From assembly GCA_040954595.2 (NCBI GenBank), contig CM082581.2, forward strand, positions 12,834,001 through 12,898,000: a stretch of DNA of 64,000 nt, given 5' to 3'. The notes beneath the pieces are model-generated. The model searched no databases and had not been told where the DNA came from. It was given only the letters and a program-made list of their open reading frames with translations. This DNA comes from Balanoglossus misakiensis (lineage: Eukaryota; Hemichordata). A program made the position numbers and the translations under genes. Numbering within the stretch: the stretch's first letter is position 1; each line of letters begins with the position of its first letter. Below are positions 41,601-53,291 of this stretch, piece after piece.

Positions 41601-42815
41601 ATGTGACACTATATTTAACAATAGATAAGTTTGTTTAATACATTGTAAGGCTACTTTGTGGTGTTTGTCTTCTTTGTCGAACATGCTTTGATCATCAGAA
41701 TTCACCGACAGTCATGCCAAGACAGCTGTAAAAATAACCCTGATGACGTAACTTTTTGACGTCAGAAATACGACATTGAATAGTTTTTGTAGGTTTTGGT
41801 TACATGGCTTTTAAATGTATTGAGTTGAGCATATTTCTGTATGTACAATAAACAACAGTCCGCATTCAGTTACCGGAATGCGTCACTTCGATTGTTCATA
41901 CCGATTCTGGCAGTATTTCGCTTGGCGTATATATTGAACTTTCACAATTATCGCCTGACTACGGAAGGTCATCCGAGCGCGCAAAATTGTCAGTTTTTTT
42001 ACCCTATTTGATCTTCTGCAGTTAATTTTAGTCGGTCTTGCGCAAATGCCAAAGCTGTTGTTCATTCCAAGACAGAAATCGAAAATTAACGTTGGAAAGG
42101 TTAACAATTACGATCTCAGAAGTCGGTCAGATTTCTTATTTTGTCTGTGATGCATTGGTCATGTTAATACCCATGACCTGACTGACACTGCACTGAGTCT
42201 CTCACACGAGGACAAGGTTTCACGACACGCACAGGCGTCATGGCCTTTTTTCAGAAATGTATTCCCTGGGGTTTGAGGCCAACAAATGCAACCATGAAAT
42301 TGAATATGCTCAAGATATGCTTGCTTGCTTACGTTTTTGAATTATTTCATCGGTCGGCACAAGGGGTGTAATGCGTAATGGTGGCTGACTGAGAAAGCAA
42401 GTGTGGAAGATAATGAAGGTGGATGGTTACAGTATTTTGTGCCATTTTCGGACAACGTCCCACTTTCACGCCTTAGGGACTGATGATACAACAAACCAAG
42501 TTTTCGTCATGACAGTGCGCTTACTGAGAGAAGTGTGTCTGCCAGCTTGTTATTACACACTTCTACAGATATGATCCTTCGTGTGTGCAAGTAATTTTGA
42601 GCCTCTTTCCAGAACAAGCCACCTTAATGAGCAGCTTTGGAGAAACCCAGGCATCACATGTATTCCATTGTTCTAGCTAGTAGTCTGAAAGAGCTTTTGA
42701 AGGTGGCGGTTTGAATTTGAATTAAATGGACAAAATACATTAAAATTGGCCAAAACGTTACAGCTTATATAGCTTTTACACAAAGCACTGCTTGCTCTTT
42801 CTTTAATCAAAATTA

Positions 42816-42871
42816 CAGCCTACACGTATCCTTAAAATATATTTGTATATTTTAAGGATAGGTGTAGGCTG
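42816..42871. repeat. near-perfect inverted repeat, 26-bp arms, 4-bp loop
   Basis: The left arm 42816-42841 and right arm 42846-42871 are reverse complements at 25 of 26 positions, with loop TTTG; the single mismatch is C versus G in the ACGTAT/ATAGGT part. The outer arms start CAGCCTACAC and end GTGTAGGCTG. It could be a foldback (MITE-like) remnant, a cruciform-forming site or a small hairpin RNA precursor. Confidence 0.9.
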
Positions 42872-44142
42872 GGAAAAGTTGGTTGACTTACGAGTACCAG
42901 GAATAATATAAATGACACAGCGCTTAATAGTTATATTACATATTTTGCTATAAGTAAAGCCAGTTGATTGATACGGATTGGATTACAAACCATAATAGCG
43001 TACAACAGATCCAACATAGCATTACCACTTGCACCCTGCTGTACGTTTCAGTTACTTTAAAACCCTGCCGTGTTGTCATAGCAACGCGTGGGTGGGGAAC
43101 TGAGTTTCCTTCTATGCGAGAAAAATGGGACACTTCTGGTGTGTCTGTTATATGAGAAAAAGACGCTTTTGCTGTTACTTGAAGAGAAATTACGATATTA
43201 AGTCGATAGACGAAAGAAAGTACGTTGACAGCCTGGGGAAATATCACCTCTTATTAAAATTTATAAGTTTCTGTAAACAGAATATGCAAATGTTGTTATA
43301 AATCAGATGAATACCCCTACAGCCAACAATTTGGCTCGTTCATTTGTATTTTTATTTGTGGCTCATAGGTTGGGGTGTTGTAACATTCGTTAAAATCTCA
43401 TATGATCCGAGTAGATGTATTTAAAGACGCGTTATTATACACGGCCGTAATTGGAGAATTTACGTCTCGAAACTATTCTGGTGTGATGAAAGCAAAAGAG
43501 AGTGGCGGTGACCTAAATAAACGCGGAAATCTTCCAGGAAATCTTCAGAATTTCTTCGTTTTTTGTGTGTGATTATTGTACATCCAACAAAAGCGATGAT
43601 TGTTGTGGAAATGTTGCATGCCGATGATTTGCACTGAAAACGCGCATGTGTGGATGTTTTAGCTGGATGTGCAAATATGTGTCTGTGTGTATCAAGAGAA
43701 TGTGACTTGAGACTAATAAAATGACGCTCAATTCATTTAAGTCGCAAGGAAATCAAGAAAGCTAGGATGGGCCATCTCACTCGAAAACGCATTATAGTGA
43801 GTTTCATACACGCTACATTAAAACCCAACAATCTTACCTCAAACCCAACGGAAACGTATCTCCAACATTGATTTCTTTCATTACTTCGTCAAATTTGACC
43901 ACCACTACTCAAGACTTAGTTTGCAACTATTGCCGCTGGAGATCAAGAAGATTGATCCGTGGCGTGTGTGATCGCTGACACGGGTAATAATTGGTAATAG
44001 CAGAGTTTTGACGATGGATGATGGCAAGATGATGTAACTCATTCCTGATGTATTACTTAGAGCTGCAAGAAAAAAAAAAGAAACATTTCATTCAGATTGC
44101 ATCCTGACGTCAATCGTAAGATATATGAAGGAATAACATTTT

Positions 44143-44159
44143 GGGGGAGGGGGGGGGGG
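44143..44159. repeat. interrupted poly-G run
   Basis: Five G, one A, then eleven G. Confidence 0.85.
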
Positions 44160-45087
44160 AATCCGTGACTGACATACTTTTTGAGTTTTAGAGAAGATTG
44201 AAGTATCTTATGGTTAAAAATATGCCAAAGTGGCAGCTCATGGGGGGCATTACTCTGATTTGATGGTTTTGATGACTTTCATGACAGGTGCCTGCCTGTT
44301 GGTGTTAAGCTCCCCCAGTCGTGGTCACAACCCAAATGTGCTAATGATGCTGTGGGTTTGGATCGTGTTTCAGTGCCGACAGCCATGGTCTATTCCAGAA
44401 TTCAATTATGTGGCTTTACTGACTGATAGATGTAGTATTGGCACTCTACCCAATAGTTCAGAGTCCAAAGCGAGAATAAAGTTCGAAAAATAAGCAACTT
44501 GGGATTCAAGTTCCGTATAAGCGCACATGATACACTAATAAAACCACGGATTGCCAATTTAATATCCTGGCCAGTCACCGTCGAGCAAGCAAAATGGCGG
44601 CATTCAGCTTTTGCAAAATACAACCCCCTGAAAACTGTTATTGTTTCCACTGAGTTTGACAACATTAGAAATATAAAAAAACCATCATCTTTGAACGAGC
44701 TCTTGTGTTAATACTCGCTTATCTCGGATAACGAGTTGCCGTCAACAAGAATATTCCACTAGGAATATCTTACGATAAAGGGGATGTTGTTTCCGTTTAT
44801 TATCAGCGTTACATATACCTGAGGGTTTATCTTCAATGGTGCATTGACTCAGATCGATGGCGTGTAATATTCAGGGTGTGGGCGATCTCAGCCTTTACAA
44901 GAGTAAGCACTTAATTATTTCATGTTCTGAAATGTGTTTCATTGTCAAACATTCCGCGTTGGTGGCTCGGGTGAAAGGGTTTCGACAAACGAGCGATGAC
45001 GAGAATTGGTTTTGAGCGCACAATTTTTATATCAAAGATTTGTATTTCTCCTCTGAGGATATGTGCTGTGTAGCTACAGTGAGAAGA

Positions 45088-45101
45088 GGGGGGGGGGGGG
45101 G
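45088..45101. repeat. poly-G homopolymer (14 G)
   Basis: Uninterrupted run of 14 guanines. Confidence 0.9.
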
Positions 45102-48100
45102 TACGTTTTAGGAATTTGGCTAACATTGCCAAGATGCTGGCTACCCATCAATGCATCGTCGCCTCGGGTCAAGTGGGAACCATCTCCCATTGCAATTGAG
45201 TTTTGACTGTCGGTGCTTCATTTATAACTTCAATGTACAATTTAATGACACTATCTCGTTTTTCGAGGGATTTCCACAATTCTATTTTCCAACTTTTCTT
45301 TGTGACGGCAATTTCCTTTTCGGTATTCTGCGAGCTGATTGGCCACAAAAGGCCTCATTGTGCGTCAAATGTCATAACGCTGGCTGAGCATTTTGCGACG
45401 CGCGTTACAATTCTCTATGTCAAATTCAAAGTTTGATCTGGGCAGTTTTGTAATTCAGGTCAAGTTTCACCCTTTCATCATCGGTGAGTGCACGCATCCA
45501 GTGACTTCTGCGGGTGAGTGGTTTCGAGTGCATCGCAGTTCACGATGTCGACCGCTGACCGCCAACCCCACGGGCTCTCAGATGCTACACACGTCTCCAC
45601 CAGCACACATCGATTCATCCTTGGCAGCGGCGACCACTTATGTGACCATCATTTACCTCCTGACAACTTTTGAAATACCAGTACACATGATCAGTGACAT
45701 CTATAAAGAATCTTCATACAGATTGCCATTGCTACAACCAACATATGTCGCCGCAAGGGTTTAATATTCGCATGATTACTTCATATCTTGCTTGTTAGGA
45801 ATTAGATTTATGGGGTAACCGAGAACGTTATATATAGCTGTTTTCTGAATTGAATTTGAGTATCATATCCACTGAAGACAGGAAGTCAATGGGAGTTAAA
45901 TCAAATTTTCTCGTTTTAGTTTTTTCCAAAATGAGTTTATTGGCACCCTGTATCATATTCTCATTGGCCATGTGATTAATTTCATAGTGGTCATCCTGCC
46001 TTTGAAACTATGGAAACTGCTTTTAAATGGTTTGTCTAGTTTATGCTGTTTTGGGTTAATACATGTATCCTGACTTCTATCCCAACCGCGTGTAATGCTA
46101 ACAAACAGTGAAGCTAATTTAAAATGTGTTTACTTTTCAGAGCCAGCGCGACTGATCCTTTTGCAGGAACAAAAACCCTTAAGTCAGCTTTTGATTTCGT
46201 GTTTGAACAAATTTAATGTAAGCAAAGAGGGTAACAAAAAGGGCACATCCCGTTATTGTATCCAATATTCTTCACTAAAAGTGAAGTCAGCGACCCTGAA
46301 AGCCCCACATGTTGATAACACAATTGACCACTTCAGAAATCCAACCGTACAAAAGGCCAGGTACAGGCTGTGACATCTGCAGCCACATAAATTGCTTGTT
46401 ACACGTGTACACGATCTCTGTGAGGAATACATGCAGACGTCATACTTGGCATTTTCAGGCAGGCCTGGTTTTAAAGCGAAATAATGTGTTTTTGTTTATG
46501 AGGGTTTTAATTTTAAAGTTTGCATATTTTACAGTCTTGATCAGGAATGGTTGTTTCTAAGTTAGCACCTTGAGAAAGCTAGAAACCTTTGGGCATCAAT
46601 CACTGCCTAAATAATTACATCAAGTGTTTCTCGGTACACAAGTGGCACGTGCGATGCAACTCCATTGTTAGCTTCTGCGCCTGTGTTGATCCCTTAACAA
46701 TTGGCGATTTCGTTACTTTATATTGGGTCCGGTTAAGCCTCTTTTGTTGAGGGCGATGGCAATGTCTTTCAAACAATCAAAAGTGTCGCTACTTTTCTGA
46801 AAAGGGGTTATGATTAACCCACATTTTCATGTCACACGCCATTTGGAAAAGTTTTGTAACGATGGGACTTTGTCCCTTTAAGACTGTTTGCCTGTTTGTG
46901 TGCATATACTGTAAAGCAGCCATTTAGTTTTACTTTATGGTGCTGCTTGGTGTGTACATAAGCAATATCCGTTTAGAAGACTGGCTTGTATTCCCTGTCG
47001 TCAAAAACGTGTTGATTATATAGACTGATTGCATAGCTCCAATCTTTTGAATACCAACATTCTGAATGTTGTATTGTCCATAACTCTATCTTGTGTTAAC
47101 ACTCTGGCATGCGGTTCTGTTATCTATAGATTCCTATCTTGGTGTGAAGTTCAGGCATGATATTGGTTTCGACGTTGAAAAAATACGTTTATGGAATCTG
47201 AAAGTCTGTTTCTGGTTCAATGAGCCCCATCAGTTCTGTCGGTGTTCTTTTTGTTGCCGATCGATGCAAAGCGATGGCCGCAGCCGTTGGCAGAAAGGAG
47301 AGAGAGGTCACACCGATAGGGCTAACCCTGCCTTGATGTTGAAATTACACTTGCAAATGTTTTTTTGATAGACAGAAAATATGATATTTGATATCCCTTC
47401 ATAAGTACAGCAGTTTTGTTACAAGTGGATCCGCGACAGCCAGGGCATAGCTGCAGGCTGTTGGGGGAATAGCACATCAAATGTTGGGCTTCAAGCGATA
47501 AGTCTTAATTAACCAATTTCGAGTTTTGTTAAGTGTATTGATATTGGTGTGCCATTCATACTGAACAAATATCGAGTTCACTTTCAACTTGGAATCCCTC
47601 TGGCAGGTAGAAAAATTTAATAATGATTCCGAGTTTTAATATGTCCCCTCTTGTATAATATATCACCGCGCGTTGTCGAGCGGTGCGGGGTTTTGCGTTG
47701 AGGAAAGAATCTCTGTGTAACCAGCTGGAAACAGTATATTGAGGCGAAAGGAGAACGGGTGACCTTTAACCCGGAGGTGGTTTGTCTTTCCGGCAAATGT
47801 GCTCCTATCTCTTCAAGTTTCATTGCCGCTGTGTTTGAAGTACAGTGGAGGAAGATATTAGTTGAGCAAAGTTTTCAAAACAAACAGCACTGAGCGGCTT
47901 CTAACGATCTTTAAGATAGCAGATTCAATATTTAGAGAGGATGGGTTTCCTTTGATGACATCATAATGCCCATTAATAAGGTTATTTTTCTCGAAGTTAC
48001 TTGTCAAACCACATCTTCGCCAAAGCCTTTTTTCAAGTATCGATTTGACAATTTCAAGTGACTCGGTGAATATATAAATGTTTTATTACACCAGGATTTT

Positions 48101-48128
48101 AAGGTTAAAGTCTTGTTTTTCAATGTGC

Positions 48129-48199
48129 ATGTATGTATGTATGTATGTATGTATGTATGTATGTATGTATGTACATGTATGTATGTATGTATGTATGTA
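48129..48199. repeat. (ATGT)n microsatellite
   Basis: Tetranucleotide array of about 71 bp, interrupted once by ACATGT at 48173. Frames through it on both strands encode only Met-Tyr-Val-Cys or His-Thr-Tyr-Ile repeats and are not genes. Confidence 0.95.
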
Positions 48200-50122
48200 C
48201 ATTGTATGCACCACAGATGCTATTGATGTAGGTGCTGATATCAATAATTTATATGTACAACCCTTCTGAGTCAGCGAGGACAATCGATAAGGATTCTTTG
48301 GACAGGAGAATAATAGATTTAATCGTCTCTTAATTCAGTTATTGACATATGCTGACACAATAGCTCGTGTTGCACCATACAAAAACTATAATAAAATTCG
48401 ACGAAAGATTCCCTGAGTTGTCTGCTAGACAGTTACATGTGCCTGGCTGTTGAAATGAGAAAATGTCACTATTGAAATCCATCAAGCGTTTCTTTTGAGT
48501 CAGTCAGTCTGACAGATACAAGTGAGGATTCAGATTTCAGAAACTTAAGAAATATAAAAATTGCAAGCGATCAATGGCGTTACTAGCCTACACGATCTGA
48601 TTGGCCGTTCACTCAGCCGACAATTTTATCTTTGCTTTTACAAGTGACGATTGTGTCTTACGCGAACACAAGGGAAGTTGTGACCAAGTAAATTATTAGA
48701 GTGAAATGACCTGGGGTTAGTAGTTACATAGTACACGTCTTGTAAAAGCCCCACGCGGAATTATACATGACAGCTTCAACAGTGAATTTTTCAATGTGAA
48801 CTGTGTTCCATGCACTGACAGTGTCCGCCTCTGCTGCAGTTACAAATGTTATCGGATTGAATGATTTCTTTATAAACACAAGTTATGGCTTGCTTTTATT
48901 TGACGCACTTTTCCTGTTGAATGCTGCCACGTTTCGTCGTATGGCGCATGTGTGAGATCCTCTGTGATTATTTTCTCGTATAGGCTATGTGTGCTCATTA
49001 ACAACATATGAAAGTTCTCCCGGGACTGAAAGCAACGAGATTTAAATACCATTCATGTCAGCGCAGTATTTCTTTTAAAATAGCCCCGACCCCGTGAAAC
49101 AACATTAACATGGTTGTGTAAACAGAAGGTCCAAACAACCAATAAAGTTAATGTGCAATATATCTACTGTCTTCTAAAACATAGACATGAGTGAAAGGGA
49201 GAATAAAATAAACCTAGATTAAATTATTCGCCAAGATGTGACGTCACTACTATCCAAAATGTGATGTCAGATGGTGATACGCACACACTAACGCATGCGC
49301 ACACATACATACATGCACGCACGTGTCGGCCTATGTCGAAAAATTACAACTCAATTATGAACTGAAAAGCATTCTGTCCTCAACAGCTGTAAAATTCTGA
49401 ATGATTGAAAGATGGTTGACAAAGCTATCGCTATTGGCTCCAAAGCCACTTGAAACTCTGGGTTTACTGATCGAAAAAACTAATCTGTTATGGGGGTCGG
49501 TCGGTTAATTTGGATTTGTTTGACGATAACTCTAATATTTCCAAATGATCTGATTCAGCACAGCCCCGGCTGTTCAGTCATTTCCGAGGTTGATGGCTTG
49601 ACAATGCAGCTGTGAACCTCGCACAAAAGACGTGCTAATTTGTATTTGTCGAACGATAAATACACTTGTCAGATGTATATTCCGAAGAACGTGGAAATAT
49701 TGTGGATCACGCTTTTATAAGCTGTCGTTCTTTCTATGTCAAGGACCGACTAGAGCTCGTAGCATGGACCAGAATACAACATTTACTTCGCTTGTTCCTG
49801 CGTGGCAGAGATGACCGCATAATGTATCATTTTCAAACTGTATTGAGAATATCGAGCCAAGTTTAACATCAGCGACAAGCCGTGAACGTGTCTCTTTATT
49901 AAAATTTAACAACCTTGACGTACATCTTTAAGCACAGGGATTCGGCTAAAAATCGAACCACACTGTATCAAAGTGCTATTAGTACGAGGATGGAATTGCG
50001 ATTGTGTTACGTCCTTGGTTAGCTACATCTATACCAGGTTAGTGTATCAGCGGTCTTCTCGATTCGAATGATAAATCAATCCATTAGAGATCGATCAAAT
50101 TTAATCTCTTTCTCTTTTGCAG

Positions 50123-50797
50123 ACTCTGAGCAGCAGCGGGTGTTTCTACCTTAGAAATAGGTCATCCAGTTGCCTTCAGTGTCGGTTGCGTATTTACGTG
50201 TCAAGATCTGTCGTAACAGAAGAATATGTGACCACATCTTAACCGCTAACGGTTTAAAAAGCGACGAGGAATTGAACTCTGGGTAATTGGACGCCGACCA
50301 CCAAGCACGAGCGAGAATATCAGTCGACACTTTGACTTCGACCTGATTAGTGTCCAACAGAACGAGATAGCATTTCTTGATATGGAATTACAGCCATGCG
50401 CCAGAAGCACGCATGGTGATATTCTTGACACAGATAAGTTGAACAACGCCATCGCATCGTCGGTCGGCAAATAGTTGAAAACCAACTAGCAGTTCTACTT
50501 GAGACTCGCATAACGCGCAGGCGTGTACTGCAGCTCAGTGCTCTACTGCCTGGAGAACCCGTCTGGCTCGGTGCTCGCAACTGCATGTACTTTGCGTGGA
50601 ATGGGAGAAACTGGCGGAGCGAAACAATGGGACAGCAACTTGTGAAAGGATATATTACGCTCTTGTGAATACCACGGTGGAACCTGTCAATATTGTGTCG
50701 CTATAGGAAGACCGGGACGTGTATCTTTGTGTTCTTCTAGGTTGACCGCTGCGTCCATACCTGCCCTGTTACTCAAAAGTGAGCATAAAAACCAACG
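50123..50797 (+). other. putative 5' leader of the Dop1R2-like receptor gene
   Basis: TTTCTCTTTTGCAG ending at 50122 is a strong-looking splice acceptor, consistent with a leader exon running into the coding region. An in-frame TAA lies 12 bp upstream of the ATG at 50798, so the coding region does not extend further up in this exon. The start context has A at -3. Confidence 0.4.
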
Positions 50798-52270
50798 ATG
50801 AACTCGACAGCAAACTACACATTACTGGATTATACCAGAAATGATACCCTGGACTTCCAGGGGAGTACGTTAGCGTACAAAAATGACAGTGAGTCTTTAT
50901 CAACCAGGAGTGATCGGAGCACCAACACTTCTGTCACCATGGATTATTCAAGCGACGAGGGGCATTACTCGGTGGCGGGGGGACCCCTCTCGACCGTCTT
51001 AGAATTGACGGTGAACTTAACTGTGAATATCACAAGATATGGCTCTTTAAATGATACCGAGACCCCGTCAGTGGACGAGACTTCCGTGTCTGTTGGTAAG
51101 GTCCTGTTGGGTGTGTTTCTGTGTCTGTGCTGTCTGGTCACAATCATGGGCAATATACTCATAATGGTCGCCGTGTCCAGGATGACGTATTTAAGGACCG
51201 TGACCAACTTCTTCATCGTGTCGCTTGCTGTCGCAGACCTGCTAGTCGGATCAGTGATCATCCCATTTACAATAGCGCTGGTCATGACGAACGATTATTG
51301 GCCTTTCGGTGTCGTCTGGTGTGACATGTGGCGATCGTTTGACGTTCTCAGTGCCACGGCATCCATCCTCAACCTTTCGGCGATCTCCTTGGACCGATAC
51401 TGGGCAATAACCGACCCAATGACTTATCCCGGTAGGATGTCCTTTAGGCGCGCGTATATAATGATATTTCTCGTGTGGTTCTGTTCGGCTGCCATAAGTT
51501 TCCCAGCTATTGTCTGGTGGCGCTCAGTCGACCCGCCCGACAACGGGAGACAAATGTGTCTGTTCACTGATGACACCACGTACAGAATCATGTCGTCCTG
51601 TGTGTCGTTTTACATACCGCTATTCATCATGGCCTTTTTCTACTACAGAATTTATCGTGCTGCAGCAAAACAGACTAAAAGCCTTAAAAGGGGCATCAAG
51701 ACGCTGAATGGCGACGCAGACACCGGTGGTGGAGCGCTGACGCTTCGGATTCACCGGGGAGGGGGCGCGGCGTCGAGGACCTACAGCAATCACTCCCAGG
51801 TAAACGGCATGAACTCAGACGCTGACAGTGAGGAATCAATCCGCCAGAATTACAGAAGAGGCCATCGTATGATGCCCGGTAGACGCCTCCACATCAGCAA
51901 ACGTTTAATTCGCCTGGCGAGGGAGCGGAAAGCCGCCAAAACTCTGGGTATCGTGATGGGGGTCTTCATCATTTGCTGGCTACCGTTTTTTGTGTTGAAC
52001 GTCCTGTACGGAATCTGCGGGGACGCGTGCGTGTCAGAACCGGAGCTCTTCTACAACCTTTTCACGTGGTTGGGATACTTAAACAGTGGTGTTAATCCCT
52101 TTATTTACGCATTCTCCAGTCGCGATTTCAAACGGGCCTTCATCAAAATTCTGTGCACTTGTGTGCCACGCACTCTGAATACCCCGATGCGCTCCAGACA
52201 AATGCGGCTGCCTCGCAAGAATTCCACCACGTTCACAATGACGGTAGAAACCACCATTCTCTCCGTGTGA
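50798..52270 (+). CDS. Dop1R2-like: invertebrate-type D1-like dopamine receptor (Dop1R2/DAMB-like)
   Basis: Intronless 490-residue class A receptor. A long N-terminus (about 100 residues) has eight N-glycosylation sequons (N2, N6, N15, N29, N43, N73, N77, N85). Membrane segments lie at about 101-127, 137-161, 175-200, 217-240, 262-288, 378-404 and 414-440. Anchors: N119, D147, C175 with C254, amine-binding D182 (3.32), DRY 199-201, the catechol-binding serines S266, S267 and S270 in TM5, CWLPFF 393-398 and NPFIY 433-437. The subfamily call rests on WCDMWRSFDV, SFPAIVWWR and especially LTLRIHRGG (314-322) in the third loop, a stretch I recognise from Drosophila Dop1R2. Loop 3 is about 90 residues; the cysteines at 453 and 455 could be palmitoylated. 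Relatives raise cAMP and/or calcium in response to dopamine (family knowledge). Octopamine-beta-like and other D1-like receptors are less likely alternatives. Confidence 0.93.
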   Translation: MNSTANYTLLDYTRNDTLDFQGSTLAYKNDSESLSTRSDRSTNTSVTMDYSSDEGHYSVAGGPLSTVLELTVNLTVNITRYGSLNDTETPSVDETSVSVGKVLLGVFLCLCCLVTIMGNILIMVAVSRMTYLRTVTNFFIVSLAVADLLVGSVIIPFTIALVMTNDYWPFGVVWCDMWRSFDVLSATASILNLSAISLDRYWAITDPMTYPGRMSFRRAYIMIFLVWFCSAAISFPAIVWWRSVDPPDNGRQMCLFTDDTTYRIMSSCVSFYIPLFIMAFFYYRIYRAAAKQTKSLKRGIKTLNGDADTGGGALTLRIHRGGGAASRTYSNHSQVNGMNSDADSEESIRQNYRRGHRMMPGRRLHISKRLIRLARERKAAKTLGIVMGVFIICWLPFFVLNVLYGICGDACVSEPELFYNLFTWLGYLNSGVNPFIYAFSSRDFKRAFIKILCTCVPRTLNTPMRSRQMRLPRKNSTTFTMTVETTILSV

Positions 52271-53291
52271 GAGGTTTCAAACAGTTTGTGGTGGTTGACA
52301 CCGGTGATACACTGGGTTTCACAACATTTAGTTGGACCGCAGGTGTGACGTTCCGCCGGGAGACGTGAAAGTGAGTTCGGCGGCGAGGCGCCGGGGTTGA
52401 TGGTAGGACATCGCATGTACAGCAGATAAGGACTGTGGTATGTCTAGCATCAGCAGATATATCAATATTCAATCTTTACCCTTTGGCTTCTTTCAGTGTA
52501 GTTTTGCATCTCATGATCCATACAGCACAGGGATTCTTATTTGTTTTCACAGAATTTCCCTTCAGACTTGACCAGAAGCAAATGCATCAAAACAGTCGCA
52601 ACTATTTTTAGAATAGCTCTATAAGCACTTATATATTCGCAGCTTTCAATAATACTCAGCCTTATTACGAGTGAACGATTCAATTTTTTTATCGAACTTT
52701 CATAATCCGTACTATAATAATTTGGACATATTTGGACATATCTGAACATATTTTCAAGGTAACGAACTTCAGTTAACATGTTGGTATAACTATATTACCA
52801 TCCACATCAGTGGGCCGAGTAAAATTGCTTTTAGTAGTGGGCAGTTCTGTCAATGATTGTTCAAAATATTGGTTTTTGAGCTATCAACAAACCATATATT
52901 TAACAGAGCCACTCCACTTCTCACTCTTTCCACATGAACTTGCCCCAGGGATGCAGTTGCCTCGCCTGAATGAGATGACCGTGACCTAACTGCCATTGGC
53001 ATTGGTAGCACGGTTCCACAAGAGATTTTATCAAGTATAAAGTTTTTGATTTCCTCGTTAGGGGCCGGATCGATGGGATGTAGTTCGCTATGTGTATGTA
53101 TGCTGGATTTTATATGCCTGTCATTTTTATGTAACATTTGAACATCCCAGTCGAGAAGAAGTTCCCAAATGTTCAGATATCCTCAGTAAAGCTTCCAGGC
53201 ATACTTTATCAGCGTGTAATTATACCCAGCTTATGAAGGACCGCCTCTCTTTTGCAGATTTTATTTCAAGTGTGGTGTAGTTGGCAATAAA
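52271..53291 (+). other. putative 3' UTR of the Dop1R2-like gene
   Basis: Non-coding sequence after the receptor stop ends with AATAAA at 53286-53291. I see no coding potential. It includes a small tandem repeat (TTTGGACATA, three copies, the last with two changes) at 52721-52750. Confidence 0.35.
52721..52750. repeat. 10-bp tandem repeat, three copies
   Basis: Two exact copies of TTTGGACATA are followed by TCTGAACATA. Confidence 0.85.

Larger units (their letters stand above)
20991..50122. other. 29-kb non-coding interval
   Basis: I find no supportable protein gene, tRNA, rRNA or transposase/reverse-transcriptase fragment on either strand. Open frames are short, mutually overlapping and featureless. 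Listed separately are microsatellites, homopolymer runs, a hairpin at 42816-42871 and a GC-rich patch at 28250-28480. Perfect TGACGTCA sites lie at 22093, 29389, 41757, 44105 and 49239. Around 38520-38960 there is a run of homeodomain-type cores (TAATTA-like, GATTAATCC, GATTAG), which could mark an enhancer; that is inference only. Confidence 0.6.
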